Below, piece by piece: positions 16,764 through 25,986 of a DNA stretch of 64,000 nucleotides; within the stretch, counting starts at the first letter, position 1; each line of letters starts with the position of its first letter. The position numbers were made by a program, and so were the translations under genes. The stretch is from Pedobacter indicus (GTDB lineage: Bacteria > Bacteroidota > Bacteroidia > Sphingobacteriales > Sphingobacteriaceae): assembly GCF_003449035.1 (NCBI RefSeq), contig NZ_QRGB01000001.1, positions 1,550,001 to 1,614,000 on the forward strand, read 5' to 3'. The notes under the pieces were generated by a model, which saw nothing but the letters and a program-made list of their open reading frames with translations, ran no database searches and was not told where the DNA came from.

Positions 16764-17999
16764 ATGAAAACACAGAATTGCACATTTGGAGTAATCTTTT
16801 ACCTCAAAAAACAAAAGACATCGGCACAGGGTAAGGCACCTATTTGCGCCAGGATAACCGTAAACGGAAAACGTACGGAGATTTCGGTGAAACGCTCCGT
16901 TTCCGCCTCCCAATGGGATGTTAAAAAAGGAATGGCAAAAGGTAGCCGGCAGGAAGCAGCGGAACTCAACAGGTTTCTCGACCGTTTCAAGGCCAAGATC
17001 ATCGACACCTATCAGCAGATGGTATTGGCCGATTCGCCGATCGATGGTCCGGGGATCCGAGATCGTGTCATGGGTACAGCCCAATCGGGACCGACGCTCG
17101 TGGGACTGATCGAATACCATAATAAGGAACAGGGGAACAGACTTGCTTTCGGCACGATGAAGAACTACTATACCACGCAAAACTATATCAAAAATTTCCT
17201 GAAAGAAAAGTGCAGCCGGACTGATATAGCCCTATCTGAACTGAATTATACATTTATTGCTGATTTCGAAAGCTACCTGCGCACCTATAAACCTAAAGAT
17301 TACCATAGACCGTTGAATAATAATGGTGTCATGAAGCATATTGAACGGTTGCGAAAGATGGTGAACATGGCTGTTATGGTGGACTGGCTGCCAAAAGACC
17401 CTTTTGCCAAGTTCCGGAAACGTTTCGACAAGGTAGAACGGGAATGCCTTACTAAAGGGGAGCTTGATTCGCTTGAAAAGAAGCAGTTCAGGATCGAGCG
17501 TCTGCAACACGTACTGGACATGTTCCTTTTCAGCTGCTATACCGGATTGGCGTATATCGATCTTTCCGAACTTACACCTGATCACATTGTTACCGGAATT
17601 GACGGAAACCTCTGGATTTCCATGAGCCGGGCAAAAACAGAAACCCGTGTGCGGGTTCCGTTATTGCCAAAAGCGAGAGCCTTGATGGAAAAATACAGCG
17701 ATGACCCGAGAGCGGTCAGCAACGGTACGGTATTTCCTGTTATTACCAATCAACGGATGAACGGTTACCTAAAAGAGATTGCAGAGATCTGCGGTATCAG
17801 CAAGGATCTGACGTTTCACATCGCCCGTCATACCTTTGCCACCACGGTTACCTTGAGTAACGGTGTGCCGATCGAAAGCGTCTCAAAAATGTTGGGACAT
17901 ACCAGCATCCGTACTACGCAGATCTATGCCAAAGTGGTGGAGACGAAATTGAGCGAGGACATGAGCAGATTGCAGGAACGATTGGCGGACACGTTGTAG
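16764..17999 (+). CDS. Tyrosine recombinase (integrase) of element B
   Basis: The start at 16764 gives MKTQNCTFGVIFYLKK, matching the second integrase's N-terminus; the frame is also open from 16722. The 411-residue protein has an arm-type N-terminal domain (ICARITVNGKRTEISVKR), a SAM-like core-binding domain (about 100-200) and a catalytic domain. HIARHTFA, LGHTSIRTTQIYAKV and a Lys in AKTETRV are present, giving His, Arg, His and Tyr. At the place of the first catalytic Arg it reads CYTGLAYIDL, so that Arg is absent, as described for IntDOT-type enzymes. It should integrate and excise the 13-kb element at the tRNA-Pro-like site. Confidence 0.93.
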   Translation: MKTQNCTFGVIFYLKKQKTSAQGKAPICARITVNGKRTEISVKRSVSASQWDVKKGMAKGSRQEAAELNRFLDRFKAKIIDTYQQMVLADSPIDGPGIRDRVMGTAQSGPTLVGLIEYHNKEQGNRLAFGTMKNYYTTQNYIKNFLKEKCSRTDIALSELNYTFIADFESYLRTYKPKDYHRPLNNNGVMKHIERLRKMVNMAVMVDWLPKDPFAKFRKRFDKVERECLTKGELDSLEKKQFRIERLQHVLDMFLFSCYTGLAYIDLSELTPDHIVTGIDGNLWISMSRAKTETRVRVPLLPKARALMEKYSDDPRAVSNGTVFPVITNQRMNGYLKEIAEICGISKDLTFHIARHTFATTVTLSNGVPIESVSKMLGHTSIRTTQIYAKVVETKLSEDMSRLQERLADTL

Positions 18000-18046
18000 A
18001 TAAGCCACTAAAAAATGTATTTTTGTTAACGATACGATAGAAAGAT

Positions 18047-19384
18047 ATGCCGGAACAACAAAATATAGAATACAAAGAGTCATGGCGTGACGAATACCTG
18101 AAATGGATATGTGGTTTTGCCAATGCGCAAGGAGGTCGTATCTACATTGGTATTGATGATAAAGGAACGGTCACTGGGGTAGGTGACTACAAAAAACTCA
18201 TGGATGACTTACCAAATAAGATCGTTCAGCAATTGGGGTTGGTGGTGGACATCAACCTTCATAGGGAGGAAGATAAGCATTATGTGGAGATCATCGTGCC
18301 GCAGAGCACGGTACCCATTTCCTATCACGGTGTACACCATTACCGTAGTGGGAGTACTAAACAGGAGCTGAAAGGAACGGCATTGCATAATTGGTTATTG
18401 AAAAAAAGTGGAAAAAGTTGGGAAGATATTCCCGTCGCTGGTGCTACAGTCGATGATCTGGATAAGGAAACCATACAGTCATTCCTAAAGAAGGCCATCA
18501 GTAAAGATCGTATCCCTCCATCAGCTGGTGAAGAAGATATTCTGTTGCTTATGAAACGTTTGAACCTGCTCACAAAGGACGGCGAGTTGACCCATGCTGC
18601 CATATTGCTTTTTGGGAAACGGCCTTATGCTCTTTCCCCGACGACCAGTTTTAAGATCGGGAGATTTGGCAAAAGTTCCAGCGACCTGCTGTTTCAGGAT
18701 GTCATCGAGACCAATCTGCTGACCATGATCGAAAAGGTTATGGAGAAATTAAAAGACCGTTACCTTATCCGACCGATTTCCTATAAAGGTTTAGAACGGA
18801 TGGAACCATTGGAATACCCCGAGTCTGCTTTGCGTGAGGCTGTATTGAACGCGATCATCCATAAAGATTATTCGAGTACATGGGTCTTTCTTCGTGTTTA
18901 CGATGACCGCCTTCATTTATGGAACCCAGGCACTTTACCGGAAGAACTGACCGTTGAAGAATTGAAACAAGAGCATTCCTCTTATCCTCGGAACAGGAAT
19001 ATTGCCGGTGTATTTTTCAAGGCTGGATATGTTGAAGCTTGGGGACGTGGAACCAATGATATCATTGAGGCCTGTAAACAAGCTGGACTACCTGAGCCTA
19101 CTATTGAGGAAAATCAAGGAGGCCTTAGCGTTGTGTTCTTAAAGGATATCTATACAGAGGAGTATTTGCGCAAACTGGATATAAAAGATAGGCAGGTTAA
19201 GGCGATCTTGTACATTAAGGAGCATGGTAGTATTACCAATCGTTTGTATCAGGAAATTACGAATATAAGCAAACCGGGAGCAACACTCGACTTGCAAGAT
19301 CTTGTAGGCAAAGGGCTAATAAATAAGACAGGCACTACAGGAAGAGGCACTCACTACACCCTTGATAGGAATATAAAGGGCTAA
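18047..19384 (+). CDS. AlbA_2 (Schlafen-like) domain and ATP-binding regulator
   Basis: This 445-residue protein has an N-terminal AlbA_2 domain (IEYKESWRDEYLKWICGFANAQGGRIYIGIDDKG, residues 6-45), a middle part, an ATPase-like region with ALREAVLNAIIHKDY (about 262-276), LWNPGTLPEE and GRGTNDI, and a C-terminal winged helix. The family (COG2865) is annotated as transcriptional regulators with putative nucleic-acid binding, and members occur widely in mobile elements. Targets are unknown. It lies 47 bases after the integrase and could belong to the same transcript. The 3' end contains short repeats (see 19311-19440). Confidence 0.88.
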   Translation: MPEQQNIEYKESWRDEYLKWICGFANAQGGRIYIGIDDKGTVTGVGDYKKLMDDLPNKIVQQLGLVVDINLHREEDKHYVEIIVPQSTVPISYHGVHHYRSGSTKQELKGTALHNWLLKKSGKSWEDIPVAGATVDDLDKETIQSFLKKAISKDRIPPSAGEEDILLLMKRLNLLTKDGELTHAAILLFGKRPYALSPTTSFKIGRFGKSSSDLLFQDVIETNLLTMIEKVMEKLKDRYLIRPISYKGLERMEPLEYPESALREAVLNAIIHKDYSSTWVFLRVYDDRLHLWNPGTLPEELTVEELKQEHSSYPRNRNIAGVFFKAGYVEAWGRGTNDIIEACKQAGLPEPTIEENQGGLSVVFLKDIYTEEYLRKLDIKDRQVKAILYIKEHGSITNRLYQEITNISKPGATLDLQDLVGKGLINKTGTTGRGTHYTLDRNIKG

Positions 19385-19440
19385 TAAAGGGCGGAAAGGG
19401 CTAATAATCGGCTAATAAAGGGCTCAATGGGCTCAAGCGA
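19311..19440 (+). repeat. Cluster of short GGGCTAATAA repeats around a stop codon
   Basis: The motif GGGCTAATAA, or a close variant, occurs about five times from 19314 to 19430, spanning the end of the AlbA_2 gene and the 50 bases after it. The first encodes part of GLINK. The copies supply in-frame TAA stops. It could be slippage-generated or a binding array. Confidence 0.6.
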
Positions 19441-19564
19441 TATCTAATTAATTATATGTTGTTACATAAGTCAGCTTAAAAGCCGCTGGATTAAGTAAGT
19501 TTGTAAGAGACAGTCGCATTTTGACTGTCTCTTTTTTATTTACATGTTCAAAAAGAGATGTACC

Positions 19565-20323
19565 ATGAGAGATACCTATTTCAAGACACGCAGACCTTTC
19601 AGACGAAGAGAACACCGATATGATATAGGCAGCCCCGTGGGTTTTTGGAACCACTATGATGATAATCATTTCCTGGCCCAATTATATGAAATCGGCAATA
19701 AGGAACAAGGGGCTTATTATGAGTACCATAAAGAACATGCAATCCGTACAGGGAAATGCACGGAGGAAGAGTTTTATGGACACGTGAGGGAGATCGTAGC
19801 AGATCACATTGAAGCCATCCGAAAAGAATCATCATTTTCAAAAAAACATGCACAGAATCGGATCAACCTAAAATGCCTGCGAATATTCCGTGACTACCTC
19901 ATTTCCATCAGCCCTTCTGGATACCGGGACCCTGTGGACATCACCATTACGAGGTATGATTCGGAGATAGCTTCTTTGAAAAAGAAACTTGCTGAAAAGG
20001 AAGAAGAGCTCGACAAGCTGAAAAAATACGAGACCGAATATAAGGTCAGAATAACAAAAGGACATTTGAATGCTTTCATCGATATTGTTCATCAATTGCC
20101 TGAACTCAGATTGCCGCAGAAGGATGGTATCCGACTTTTGAGTGCATCTACTGAAAGCGTATGGGTGAAAATTATATGCAAATATTTCCAGCACGGCGAT
20201 GAGGAAATCAACATGGAAACGATAAGAAGTAGGTTCACCTCAAACAAAGAAAGTCCCAGTTCAAAGTATCGTCCAATACGAGAAAAGGAAAAGATTTTTA
20301 AGATTTTACCCGTAGAAGATTAG
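19565..20323 (+). CDS. Hypothetical protein with coiled coil, element B
   Basis: The ATG at 19565 (MRDTYFKTRRPFRRREHRYD) gives 252 residues; an earlier in-frame ATG at 19544 adds seven. A strong heptad region IASLKKKLAEKEEELDKLKKYE lies at about 144-165. The N-terminal part is rich in Arg, His and Tyr and has no motif I recognise. The C-terminal third (KGHLNAFIDIVHQLPELRL) is helical. It stands between the AlbA_2 regulator and the excisionase-like gene, a place where mobilizable elements often carry regulators of mobilization. The function is unknown. Confidence 0.6.
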   Translation: MRDTYFKTRRPFRRREHRYDIGSPVGFWNHYDDNHFLAQLYEIGNKEQGAYYEYHKEHAIRTGKCTEEEFYGHVREIVADHIEAIRKESSFSKKHAQNRINLKCLRIFRDYLISISPSGYRDPVDITITRYDSEIASLKKKLAEKEEELDKLKKYETEYKVRITKGHLNAFIDIVHQLPELRLPQKDGIRLLSASTESVWVKIICKYFQHGDEEINMETIRSRFTSNKESPSSKYRPIREKEKIFKILPVED

Positions 20324-20534
20324 ACCTTGTTAAAAAAGGCATTAAGGATCGGTCATCCTTATTGTCATTGATTGTAAAAGCCCAAACGCATTCATTCAAA
20401 ACTGACCAAACGCCCACAATGGTCATCCTCTGAATAGCTTTAGACTGTTCCTTTGTACCTAAAGCGACCGGATATGTATGCAATGTTTCCAAGTCGTGGA
20501 TAACATATTATTTAACTAAACAAAGGAGGACAAA

Positions 20535-20813
20535 ATGAATGTTGAGCTTATTACAAGAGCAGATCTTGACCAATTCAAAAAAGATCTGTTGGAGGAAATC
20601 AGGAAACACAATCCACATCCAAGAAAGCATGGCGATGAACCAAGGACATGGCTGAAAAGTTATGAAGTGCGGAAAATGCTTGGTATCTCTGCCGGTACGT
20701 TGCAGAACCTACGGATAAATGAGACCCTGCCCTTTACCAAGATCGGCGGTCTGATGTATTACCGGTATGAGGATATCCAAAAATTGATGGAAGGGGGAAG
20801 CGATGAATCTTGA
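20535..20813 (+). CDS. Excisionase-like helix-turn-helix protein
   Basis: The 92-residue product has a MerR/Xis-type HTH (TWLKSYEVRKMLGISAGTLQNLR, then LPFTKIGGLMYYRYEDIQKLM), matching the HTH_17 excisionase family. A good ribosome site AAGGAGG precedes the ATG. In Bacteroidota mobilizable elements this protein assists the integrase in excision and may control mob genes. It is followed by the candidate oriT and mobilization genes. Confidence 0.85.
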   Translation: MNVELITRADLDQFKKDLLEEIRKHNPHPRKHGDEPRTWLKSYEVRKMLGISAGTLQNLRINETLPFTKIGGLMYYRYEDIQKLMEGGSDES

Positions 20814-20885
20814 GAACAAAGCCACCGACCGGAGACATCTTTCCCAAAGCACTTTTCCTATGCCATCTGTAAGGAGCAAGTTTAT

Positions 20886-20929
20886 TTTTTTGCGATGCAA
20901 AAAATCGTTCTTCCACGCTCTGTGGAGCG
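20886..20929. other. Candidate oriT upstream of mobC
   Basis: TTTTTTGC-GAT-GCAAAAAA (20886-20904) is a perfect 8-bp inverted repeat. CGCTC-TGTG-GAGCG (20916-20929) is a second hairpin 11 bases later. Two inverted repeats directly before MobC and relaxase genes are the usual setting of an oriT. The nick site cannot be named from sequence alone. Confidence 0.5.
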
Positions 20930-20984
20930 GGGAACGGCAGATACTCCCGTTGGTCGCAATTAGTAAACAAGCGGAGGGGGGACA

Positions 20985-21365
20985 ATGAAAGAACCGTTAA
21001 AGGAAAAAGAGATCTTTACCCAAAAGCGTAAACCTGGACGACCGAGAAAAGCCATTACCCGAAGCGGATCGCTGGTCGTTCGGATGACCCCGACCGAGCG
21101 ATTGGCAATTGTAAGCAAAGCTAATGATGCTGGAATGCCGATGAGCGAATGGTTTCGCTGTGCCGCCAAAGTTGCTGTGATAAGACAGAGGCTTTCAAAA
21201 GAGGAAACTAAACACCTACGGACTCTGTCCGGTATGGCCAATAACCTCAACCAATTGACCAAACTGGCACACACGAACGGACTTGTATCGCTGATGGCGG
21301 ATCTGCGCAGGTTATTGACGACGGTGGAAGAACTTATGGAAAGGATCGGAAGGGATGATCGCTAA
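20985..21365 (+). CDS. mobC: MobC-like relaxosome accessory protein
   Basis: The 126-residue basic protein has a Lys/Arg-rich N-terminus (KRKPGRPRKAI), then RMTPTERLAIVSKANDAGMPMSEWFRCAA, a ribbon-helix-helix-like segment, and GMANNLNQLTKLAHTNGL, the MobC-family signature. It binds oriT and helps the relaxase. A strong ribosome site (GGAGGGGGG) precedes the ATG. It overlaps the relaxase gene by 11 bases, as expected for a mob operon. Confidence 0.88.
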   Translation: MKEPLKEKEIFTQKRKPGRPRKAITRSGSLVVRMTPTERLAIVSKANDAGMPMSEWFRCAAKVAVIRQRLSKEETKHLRTLSGMANNLNQLTKLAHTNGLVSLMADLRRLLTTVEELMERIGRDDR

Positions 21366-22326
21366 GGTAATCACAGGGAAAAGCTTTGGTGGTTGTGTCC
21401 GTTACCTCTTAGAACGGGAGCAGTCCATCGTACTGGATTCATCCGGCGTAAGGGATTATGACATCAAAGCCATCATTGCTGATCTGAATGCTCAGCGAAA
21501 ACTCCGCCCACAGCTTAGCAATGCCGTCGGACATACTGCACTCAGTTGGAGTAATGAGGACCGAGATAAATTGACCGTCGAAAAGATGGTTGAGCACGCA
21601 AAGGAGTATATGAATAAAATGGGCATCAAGGATACGCAATACCTGACGGTGCTGCACACGGACAAACAACACCCCCACCTGCATATTGTATACAACCGTG
21701 TTGACAACAACGGCAAAACCCTTGACAACTTCAACCATTGGCACAAGAGCAGAAAGATATGCCGGGAAATGACCGAGCGGTACGGCTACCATTTCGGTAA
21801 AGGCAAGGCACAGGTAAACCGGCAGGCTTTACGCGGTAATGCTCGAATACGCTATGCCATACACGATGCATTGAAATCCACGTTGGCAAAGGCCAAATCC
21901 TGGAAACAGGTGGAAACTTCGCTAAGGGAAAAAGACATCAACATCCACTACAAATATCGTAGCGGAACAAAGGATGTGCAGGGTGTTTCCTTTGAAAAGG
22001 ATGGGGTGAAATTCAAAGGTTCGGCAATTGACCGCAAATTCAGCTACAACGGAATCGACCGGCAGTTAAAAGAAAACAATCGCTTGGAAATGCAGTTGGC
22101 TCCAACACCTAAAAGAGATTTTCTTGCCAAACAGATCAGGGAGGTACTGGGTGTGAACACGGGACAGCAGCACCACCACGATGCATCACATGGTTCCGGT
22201 CTCCTCGATATTCTGCTCCAACCAGAATATACCGCACCGGAACCTGATTCTTTGGATGATGCAGAAAAGCGTCGACGGAAAAGGAAAAAACGGAAAAACA
22301 CACAGTCACGGGGTATCAGTAGATAA
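21355..22326 (+). CDS. MOBP-type relaxase
   Basis: This 323-residue relaxase starts MIAKVITGKSFGGCVRYLL, with the usual N-terminus of the Relaxase/Mobilization nuclease family (PF03432). It has the metal-binding triad HPHLHIVYNRV (about residues 102-112) and a conserved RxxxRxMTERYG-like KICREMTERYGY. Catalytic Tyr is expected in the N-terminal region (Tyr17 is a candidate). The C-terminus is very basic. It nicks oriT and pilots the strand through another element's conjugation channel, since element B itself has no tra genes. The tra genes in element A next door could supply it. Confidence 0.92.
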   Translation: MIAKVITGKSFGGCVRYLLEREQSIVLDSSGVRDYDIKAIIADLNAQRKLRPQLSNAVGHTALSWSNEDRDKLTVEKMVEHAKEYMNKMGIKDTQYLTVLHTDKQHPHLHIVYNRVDNNGKTLDNFNHWHKSRKICREMTERYGYHFGKGKAQVNRQALRGNARIRYAIHDALKSTLAKAKSWKQVETSLREKDINIHYKYRSGTKDVQGVSFEKDGVKFKGSAIDRKFSYNGIDRQLKENNRLEMQLAPTPKRDFLAKQIREVLGVNTGQQHHHDASHGSGLLDILLQPEYTAPEPDSLDDAEKRRRKRKKRKNTQSRGISR

Positions 22327-22336
22327 ATAGAAAAAA

Positions 22337-23002
22337 ATGAAAGAACAGGAAATACAGACCATCTTGAAAGACCAGCAGGATATATTGGTGCATATGAACG
22401 AACAATTGCACCGGATCGAACAGCAGAAGCCGGAAACGGGTGAAGATAAAGACTACTCAGCGGAACTTGAGCATATCAGCAGACAATTGGGGCATCTTCT
22501 AAAGGATGATACCCTTATAGAATTCAAAGAGTCTATGCATAATAACATTTCCTTCAATCGCAATCTAGTTGCCACTCTGATCGAACGACAGGGGATACAG
22601 GAAACGCTCATAAAAGAGATGCCGCAGAAGATGAAAATCGATGTAGAGCATCGGATTACCGGAAATCAGCGACCCTATATTATCGCTGGTGTTACTCTGT
22701 TTCTTGTTGTGGTTTTCTCTCTTTTTGCCAGCATTCAGCTTTGGCGGAATAATTCGTCTTTGCACAACAGTGACGTTAAAATACGAGCGGTCAAATTGCT
22801 CTATCCAAACGTGTTTTTGGATGTGGATTCGGTATACCATGATAACCCCAAGAAACTGGAGGCCTGGATAGAGCAAGAGGAGGACCGGTTGATTGCTCTC
22901 ACCAAAGCCGAGGAGGCAGCAAGGCAATCCAAAGAGCAGGCAGAGGTGGCAAGCGAAAGATTGCAACGGTTGAAAGTGAAAAAGAATAGAGATTCAGAAT
23001 GA
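22337..23002 (+). CDS. Mobilization-associated membrane protein with coiled coils
   Basis: The 221-residue product has an N-terminal coiled coil (residues 1-60), a membrane helix at about 115-138 (IIAGVTLFLVVVFSLFASIQLW) and a C-terminal charged coiled coil (KAEEAARQSKEQAEVASERL). It lies 10 bases after the relaxase, so it is in the mob operon. Proteins of this type follow the relaxase in many Bacteroidota mobilizable elements. It may tether the relaxosome at the membrane, but the function is not known. Confidence 0.7.
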   Translation: MKEQEIQTILKDQQDILVHMNEQLHRIEQQKPETGEDKDYSAELEHISRQLGHLLKDDTLIEFKESMHNNISFNRNLVATLIERQGIQETLIKEMPQKMKIDVEHRITGNQRPYIIAGVTLFLVVVFSLFASIQLWRNNSSLHNSDVKIRAVKLLYPNVFLDVDSVYHDNPKKLEAWIEQEEDRLIALTKAEEAARQSKEQAEVASERLQRLKVKKNRDSE

Positions 23003-23143
23003 ACTACAAAATGGTTAGCGCTTAGTACCTTTTAGCATTGACTAGGTTTGCTTATAGTCTTCACAAGTTTTGCGGTACCGGTTTTAACTTATAACCCATA
23101 ATTTTGTTCATGATTACACTGACCGTTGCATCGCCGGAAACAT

Positions 23144-23356
23144 TCATCTCACCCTCAAGGTCACCCGAGGTCGCATTTGCCGGTGCCAAGGGCGGGCATA
23201 GGCGTCATTGAACCGCGGATCACGCCGCCCTTTCGATAGAAGCGACGGATCCATATCCAACTCATCCGCTGCAGCCCTGATGCTGCCTTTCGCATAGGAT
23301 AACGCGGTCGCCATCCGCTTAAATTGCTCATCAAATACTTTTGGTGTTTTTTCCAT
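23144..23356 (-). pseudogene. IS3-family OrfA relic
   Basis: The first 50 codons read KVFDEQFKRMATALSYAKGS and AADELDMDPSLLSKGRRDPR, the helix-turn-helix N-terminus of IS3-family OrfA in Bacteroidota. After DPRFN the sequence becomes unrelated (frameshift), and no OrfB follows to the left. The IS start probably lies near 23410 (GACTGGAGAC on the minus strand). Confidence 0.75.
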
Positions 23357-23420
23357 AATAACTACTGACTTTTAAAGTTAAAAATTCTACCCGAAAAGTC
23401 TCCAGTCAAATGTAGAAACT

Positions 23421-24122
23421 CCATTATTTTTCTGATCAGCTTTCTGCAAAGCGCATCGTATCCTATGCTGCGAGTATGGGTCCCGACAATTATGATAGGC
23501 AACATCCAAGAATTATCATGCAGTTAATGAAAAATTTTCATCGTTTAGGCGTTAGAGATATGAATACCTTTAAATTTGCTGAATCCTTGAACCACAATAC
23601 ACCAACGCTTGTTTTAGATCCAACACTTATTTACAATTTTGATACAGAAGTTAAGGAATTAGAAATTATATTCTTTTTTATTCTGACGGTCTTCTACCTG
23701 ATGATCGGACTTTGGAAAATATGAAGGTGTTGAGCAGGAATAAGGGATTGAAAACAGTATCTATTGGTAAGAAATTCGATTGGGCGGACCTAAATATTAT
23801 TTCTCCTTCACCATTCAGTTGGATGGGCTATGTGAAGAATGCTGATTTCATTTTTACCTGTATGTATCACGGTTTGCTGTTTTCAATTAAGTTCAATAAG
23901 CAATTTGCTATGTTTTTAATTCCTGAACGAGAAAACAAGTGTCTTGACTTTCTCAAACGTATTGATTTGACTTCTAGGGTAGTTCGAAAAGTTGAAGACA
24001 TGAACATAGTATTTGGTTCCCAAATAGATTATTCACCGATAAATGATTTTCTTAAAAGAGAGAGGAAGATTTCCGTCTCCTTTTTACTGAGCAGCCTTGA
24101 TTCGGGTCAGAATATCCACTAA
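23421..24122 (+). pseudogene. Polysaccharide pyruvyl transferase relic
   Basis: Translation gives SYAASMGPDNYD, then DMNTFKFAESLN and VLDPTLIYNF. After a one-base shift in the T-run near 23675 (TTCTTTTTTATTC) it continues FYSDGLLPDDRTLENMKVLS and CMYHGLLFSIKFNKQFAMF. The YAAS-G and HG-x-x-FS blocks are typical of polysaccharide pyruvyl transferases. The 5' end is lost at the junction with the IS3 relic. The frame after the shift is open to a TAA at 24120-24122. Confidence 0.7.
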
Positions 24123-24526
24123 GTGAATCTTTTGAGCGATCTTCTTTATTTGTACACAATGCTCTACGATATGCCTTCTCTATTGACCACCTATGGTTGT
24201 TCTTTATCGTGACGTTGCATTTTTTTGTTTTTGGGCAATTGTTATTTTATTAAGGATTAATAGTACTTGATTTGCAATCGATTTGAAAATCGCTGAGTTT
24301 AATTTTTAAAGTATATTTTTTCGTGTTTGTGCTTGTTTTTGCGGGTTTAGTAAATATATTATGCGTTTTCTTGTCTATTTTATTTTTTATTCCTAGTTTA
24401 ATGCCGTGATTTAATGAGCTGTTTATCAGACTTCTTTGGAATATATGTGGTTGCAATGCATTGAATAGAAGTAATTTCACCGGAATTTTGAGATAAAACG
24501 ATCAGTGATACTAATTATAATAAATT
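24123..24526. other. AT-rich intergenic region before namZ
   Basis: No supportable gene was found. A 76-codon antisense frame exists, but its Lys/Ile/Asn-rich composition looks like non-coding AT-rich DNA. It may contain the namZ promoter, but no good consensus match was found. Confidence 0.4.
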
Positions 24527-25717
24527 ATGAAAAAAAATAAATTTGCTTTCTTTCTTTTTGCGTTCCTGCTACTTTCTAATGCTGCTATTTCACAAATACG
24601 CACAGGCGCTGATCGGACCTCTGAATATTTAAGCTATCTTAAAGGTAAAAGTATTGGTATGGTGGTTAATCCTACTTCAAGGATAGGAGACAGGTCAAGT
24701 GTGGATAGTCTTGTTTCACTTGGTGTTAACATTGTGAAGGTATTTGGACCTGAGCATGGATTCCGTGGAGATGTTGGTGCCGGCGTGAAAGTTGCTGATG
24801 CTATCGACCCGTCCACTGGTGTTAAAATCGTTTCATTGTATGGAAAGACAAATAAGCCTACAAAAGAGATGTTGGCTGATGTCGATTTAATGATTTTTGA
24901 TATACAGGATATCGGAGTACGGTACTTCACTTATATCGCAACGATGCATCGGGTTATGGAAGCTTGTGCTGAGAACGATGTAGAGCTTTTAATTCTTGAC
25001 AGGCCAAACCCGAATGGTTATTTTGTGGATGGACCTATATTAGATATGGCTTTTAAATCAGGTATCGGAATGCATCCTGTTCCAATTGTGCATGGGATGA
25101 CAGTTGGGGAATATGCTCAAATGATCAATGGAGAAGGTTGGTTGGCGAATGGCATTAAGTGCAAAATAAAAATTATTCCAGTTTTGAACTACAGTCATGA
25201 TATGGAATACGTTCCACCAGTGGACATGTCCCCGAATATAAATACCTATCAGGCCGTTCTGCTGTATCCGTCAACTTGCTTATTTGAAGGAACGGTGCTT
25301 AGTGAAGGGCGCGGCACCAAATTTCCTTTTACCGTCATCGGTAGTCCGGCATTGAAGGGAATCTATGACTTTTCATTTACGCCGGTAAGTATTAAAGAAA
25401 TGAGTGCAACTCCAATTTTTATGGGACAGGAGTGCTTTGGTCTAGATCTGAGACAGGTGGATTTGAAAAAGTTAAGAGAAGCTAAGAAAATAGACCTTTC
25501 CTGGTTGATAGAAATGTATAACAATTATCCTGATAAGAAGATTTTTTTTGATTCCAAGCAGAGTAAAGAAATCGTTGTATTTGAGAAGTTGGCAGGTGGA
25601 GACGTATTGAGGGAACAGATTGTTGCTGGACTTACTGAGGATGAAATTCGTAAAAGTTGGGAACCCGGTCTGGAAGAGTATAAGAAAATGAGAAGTAAGT
25701 ATCTGATTTATCCTTAG
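24527..25717 (+). CDS. namZ: Exo-beta-N-acetylmuramidase NamZ (DUF1343)
   Basis: The 396-residue secreted protein has a signal peptide (residues 1-22, ending AISQ) and the DUF1343/NamZ signature blocks GMVVNPTSRIG, FGPEHGFRG, SLYGKTNKPT, MIFDIQDIGVRYFTYIATMH and LDRPNPNG. NamZ removes terminal MurNAc from peptidoglycan fragments and serves cell-wall recycling. The length is normal and the gene looks intact. It sits in the cargo block of element B between a broken pyruvyl transferase and a TonB-receptor-like protein, so cell-envelope sugar use may be the shared theme. Confidence 0.92.
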   Translation: MKKNKFAFFLFAFLLLSNAAISQIRTGADRTSEYLSYLKGKSIGMVVNPTSRIGDRSSVDSLVSLGVNIVKVFGPEHGFRGDVGAGVKVADAIDPSTGVKIVSLYGKTNKPTKEMLADVDLMIFDIQDIGVRYFTYIATMHRVMEACAENDVELLILDRPNPNGYFVDGPILDMAFKSGIGMHPVPIVHGMTVGEYAQMINGEGWLANGIKCKIKIIPVLNYSHDMEYVPPVDMSPNINTYQAVLLYPSTCLFEGTVLSEGRGTKFPFTVIGSPALKGIYDFSFTPVSIKEMSATPIFMGQECFGLDLRQVDLKKLREAKKIDLSWLIEMYNNYPDKKIFFDSKQSKEIVVFEKLAGGDVLREQIVAGLTEDEIRKSWEPGLEEYKKMRSKYLIYP

Positions 25718-25778
25718 GATTTTGGATGCAGTAATCAAGCCAACATGAAGTGTACTAACAACAACTATAGACTCAAAT

Positions 25779-25820
25779 CGAGTTTAAGCAATCGAATACT
25801 CTGGCTTTATCTTAAACTCG
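25779..25820. repeat. 10-bp inverted repeat after namZ
   Basis: CGAGTTTAAG and CTTAAACTCG are separated by 22 bases. It lies 62 bases after the namZ stop and may end its transcript, though no T-run follows. Confidence 0.45.
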
Positions 25821-25986
25821 TAAGTGGTATATGGTCAGTCAGTTGTTAGTTTGGAGGATTGTTTCGATAGTTCGATTTAACTGTTCAATTATCACATGTT
25901 TATTGAATTTAATGCGTTAATTCTGTCTAATACTAAAATTTTCCGGAACCTCAATTGTTTTTTATATCTTCATTATAAGCGAGCCT

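Noticed and set aside
19311-19440. CRISPR-like array
   Set aside because: Units are only about 10 bases, unevenly spaced and without spacers; no cas genes are nearby.
20803-20988. 61-codon frame overlapping the excisionase-like and mobC genes
   Set aside because: The end overlaps suggest coupling, but the sequence carries the two oriT-like hairpins and its translation has no family-like pattern. Kept only as a note to the oriT finding.
24250-24480. Minus-strand frame of 76 codons upstream of namZ
   Set aside because: Lys/Ile/Asn/Thr-rich composition expected of AT-rich non-coding DNA, with no ribosome site.
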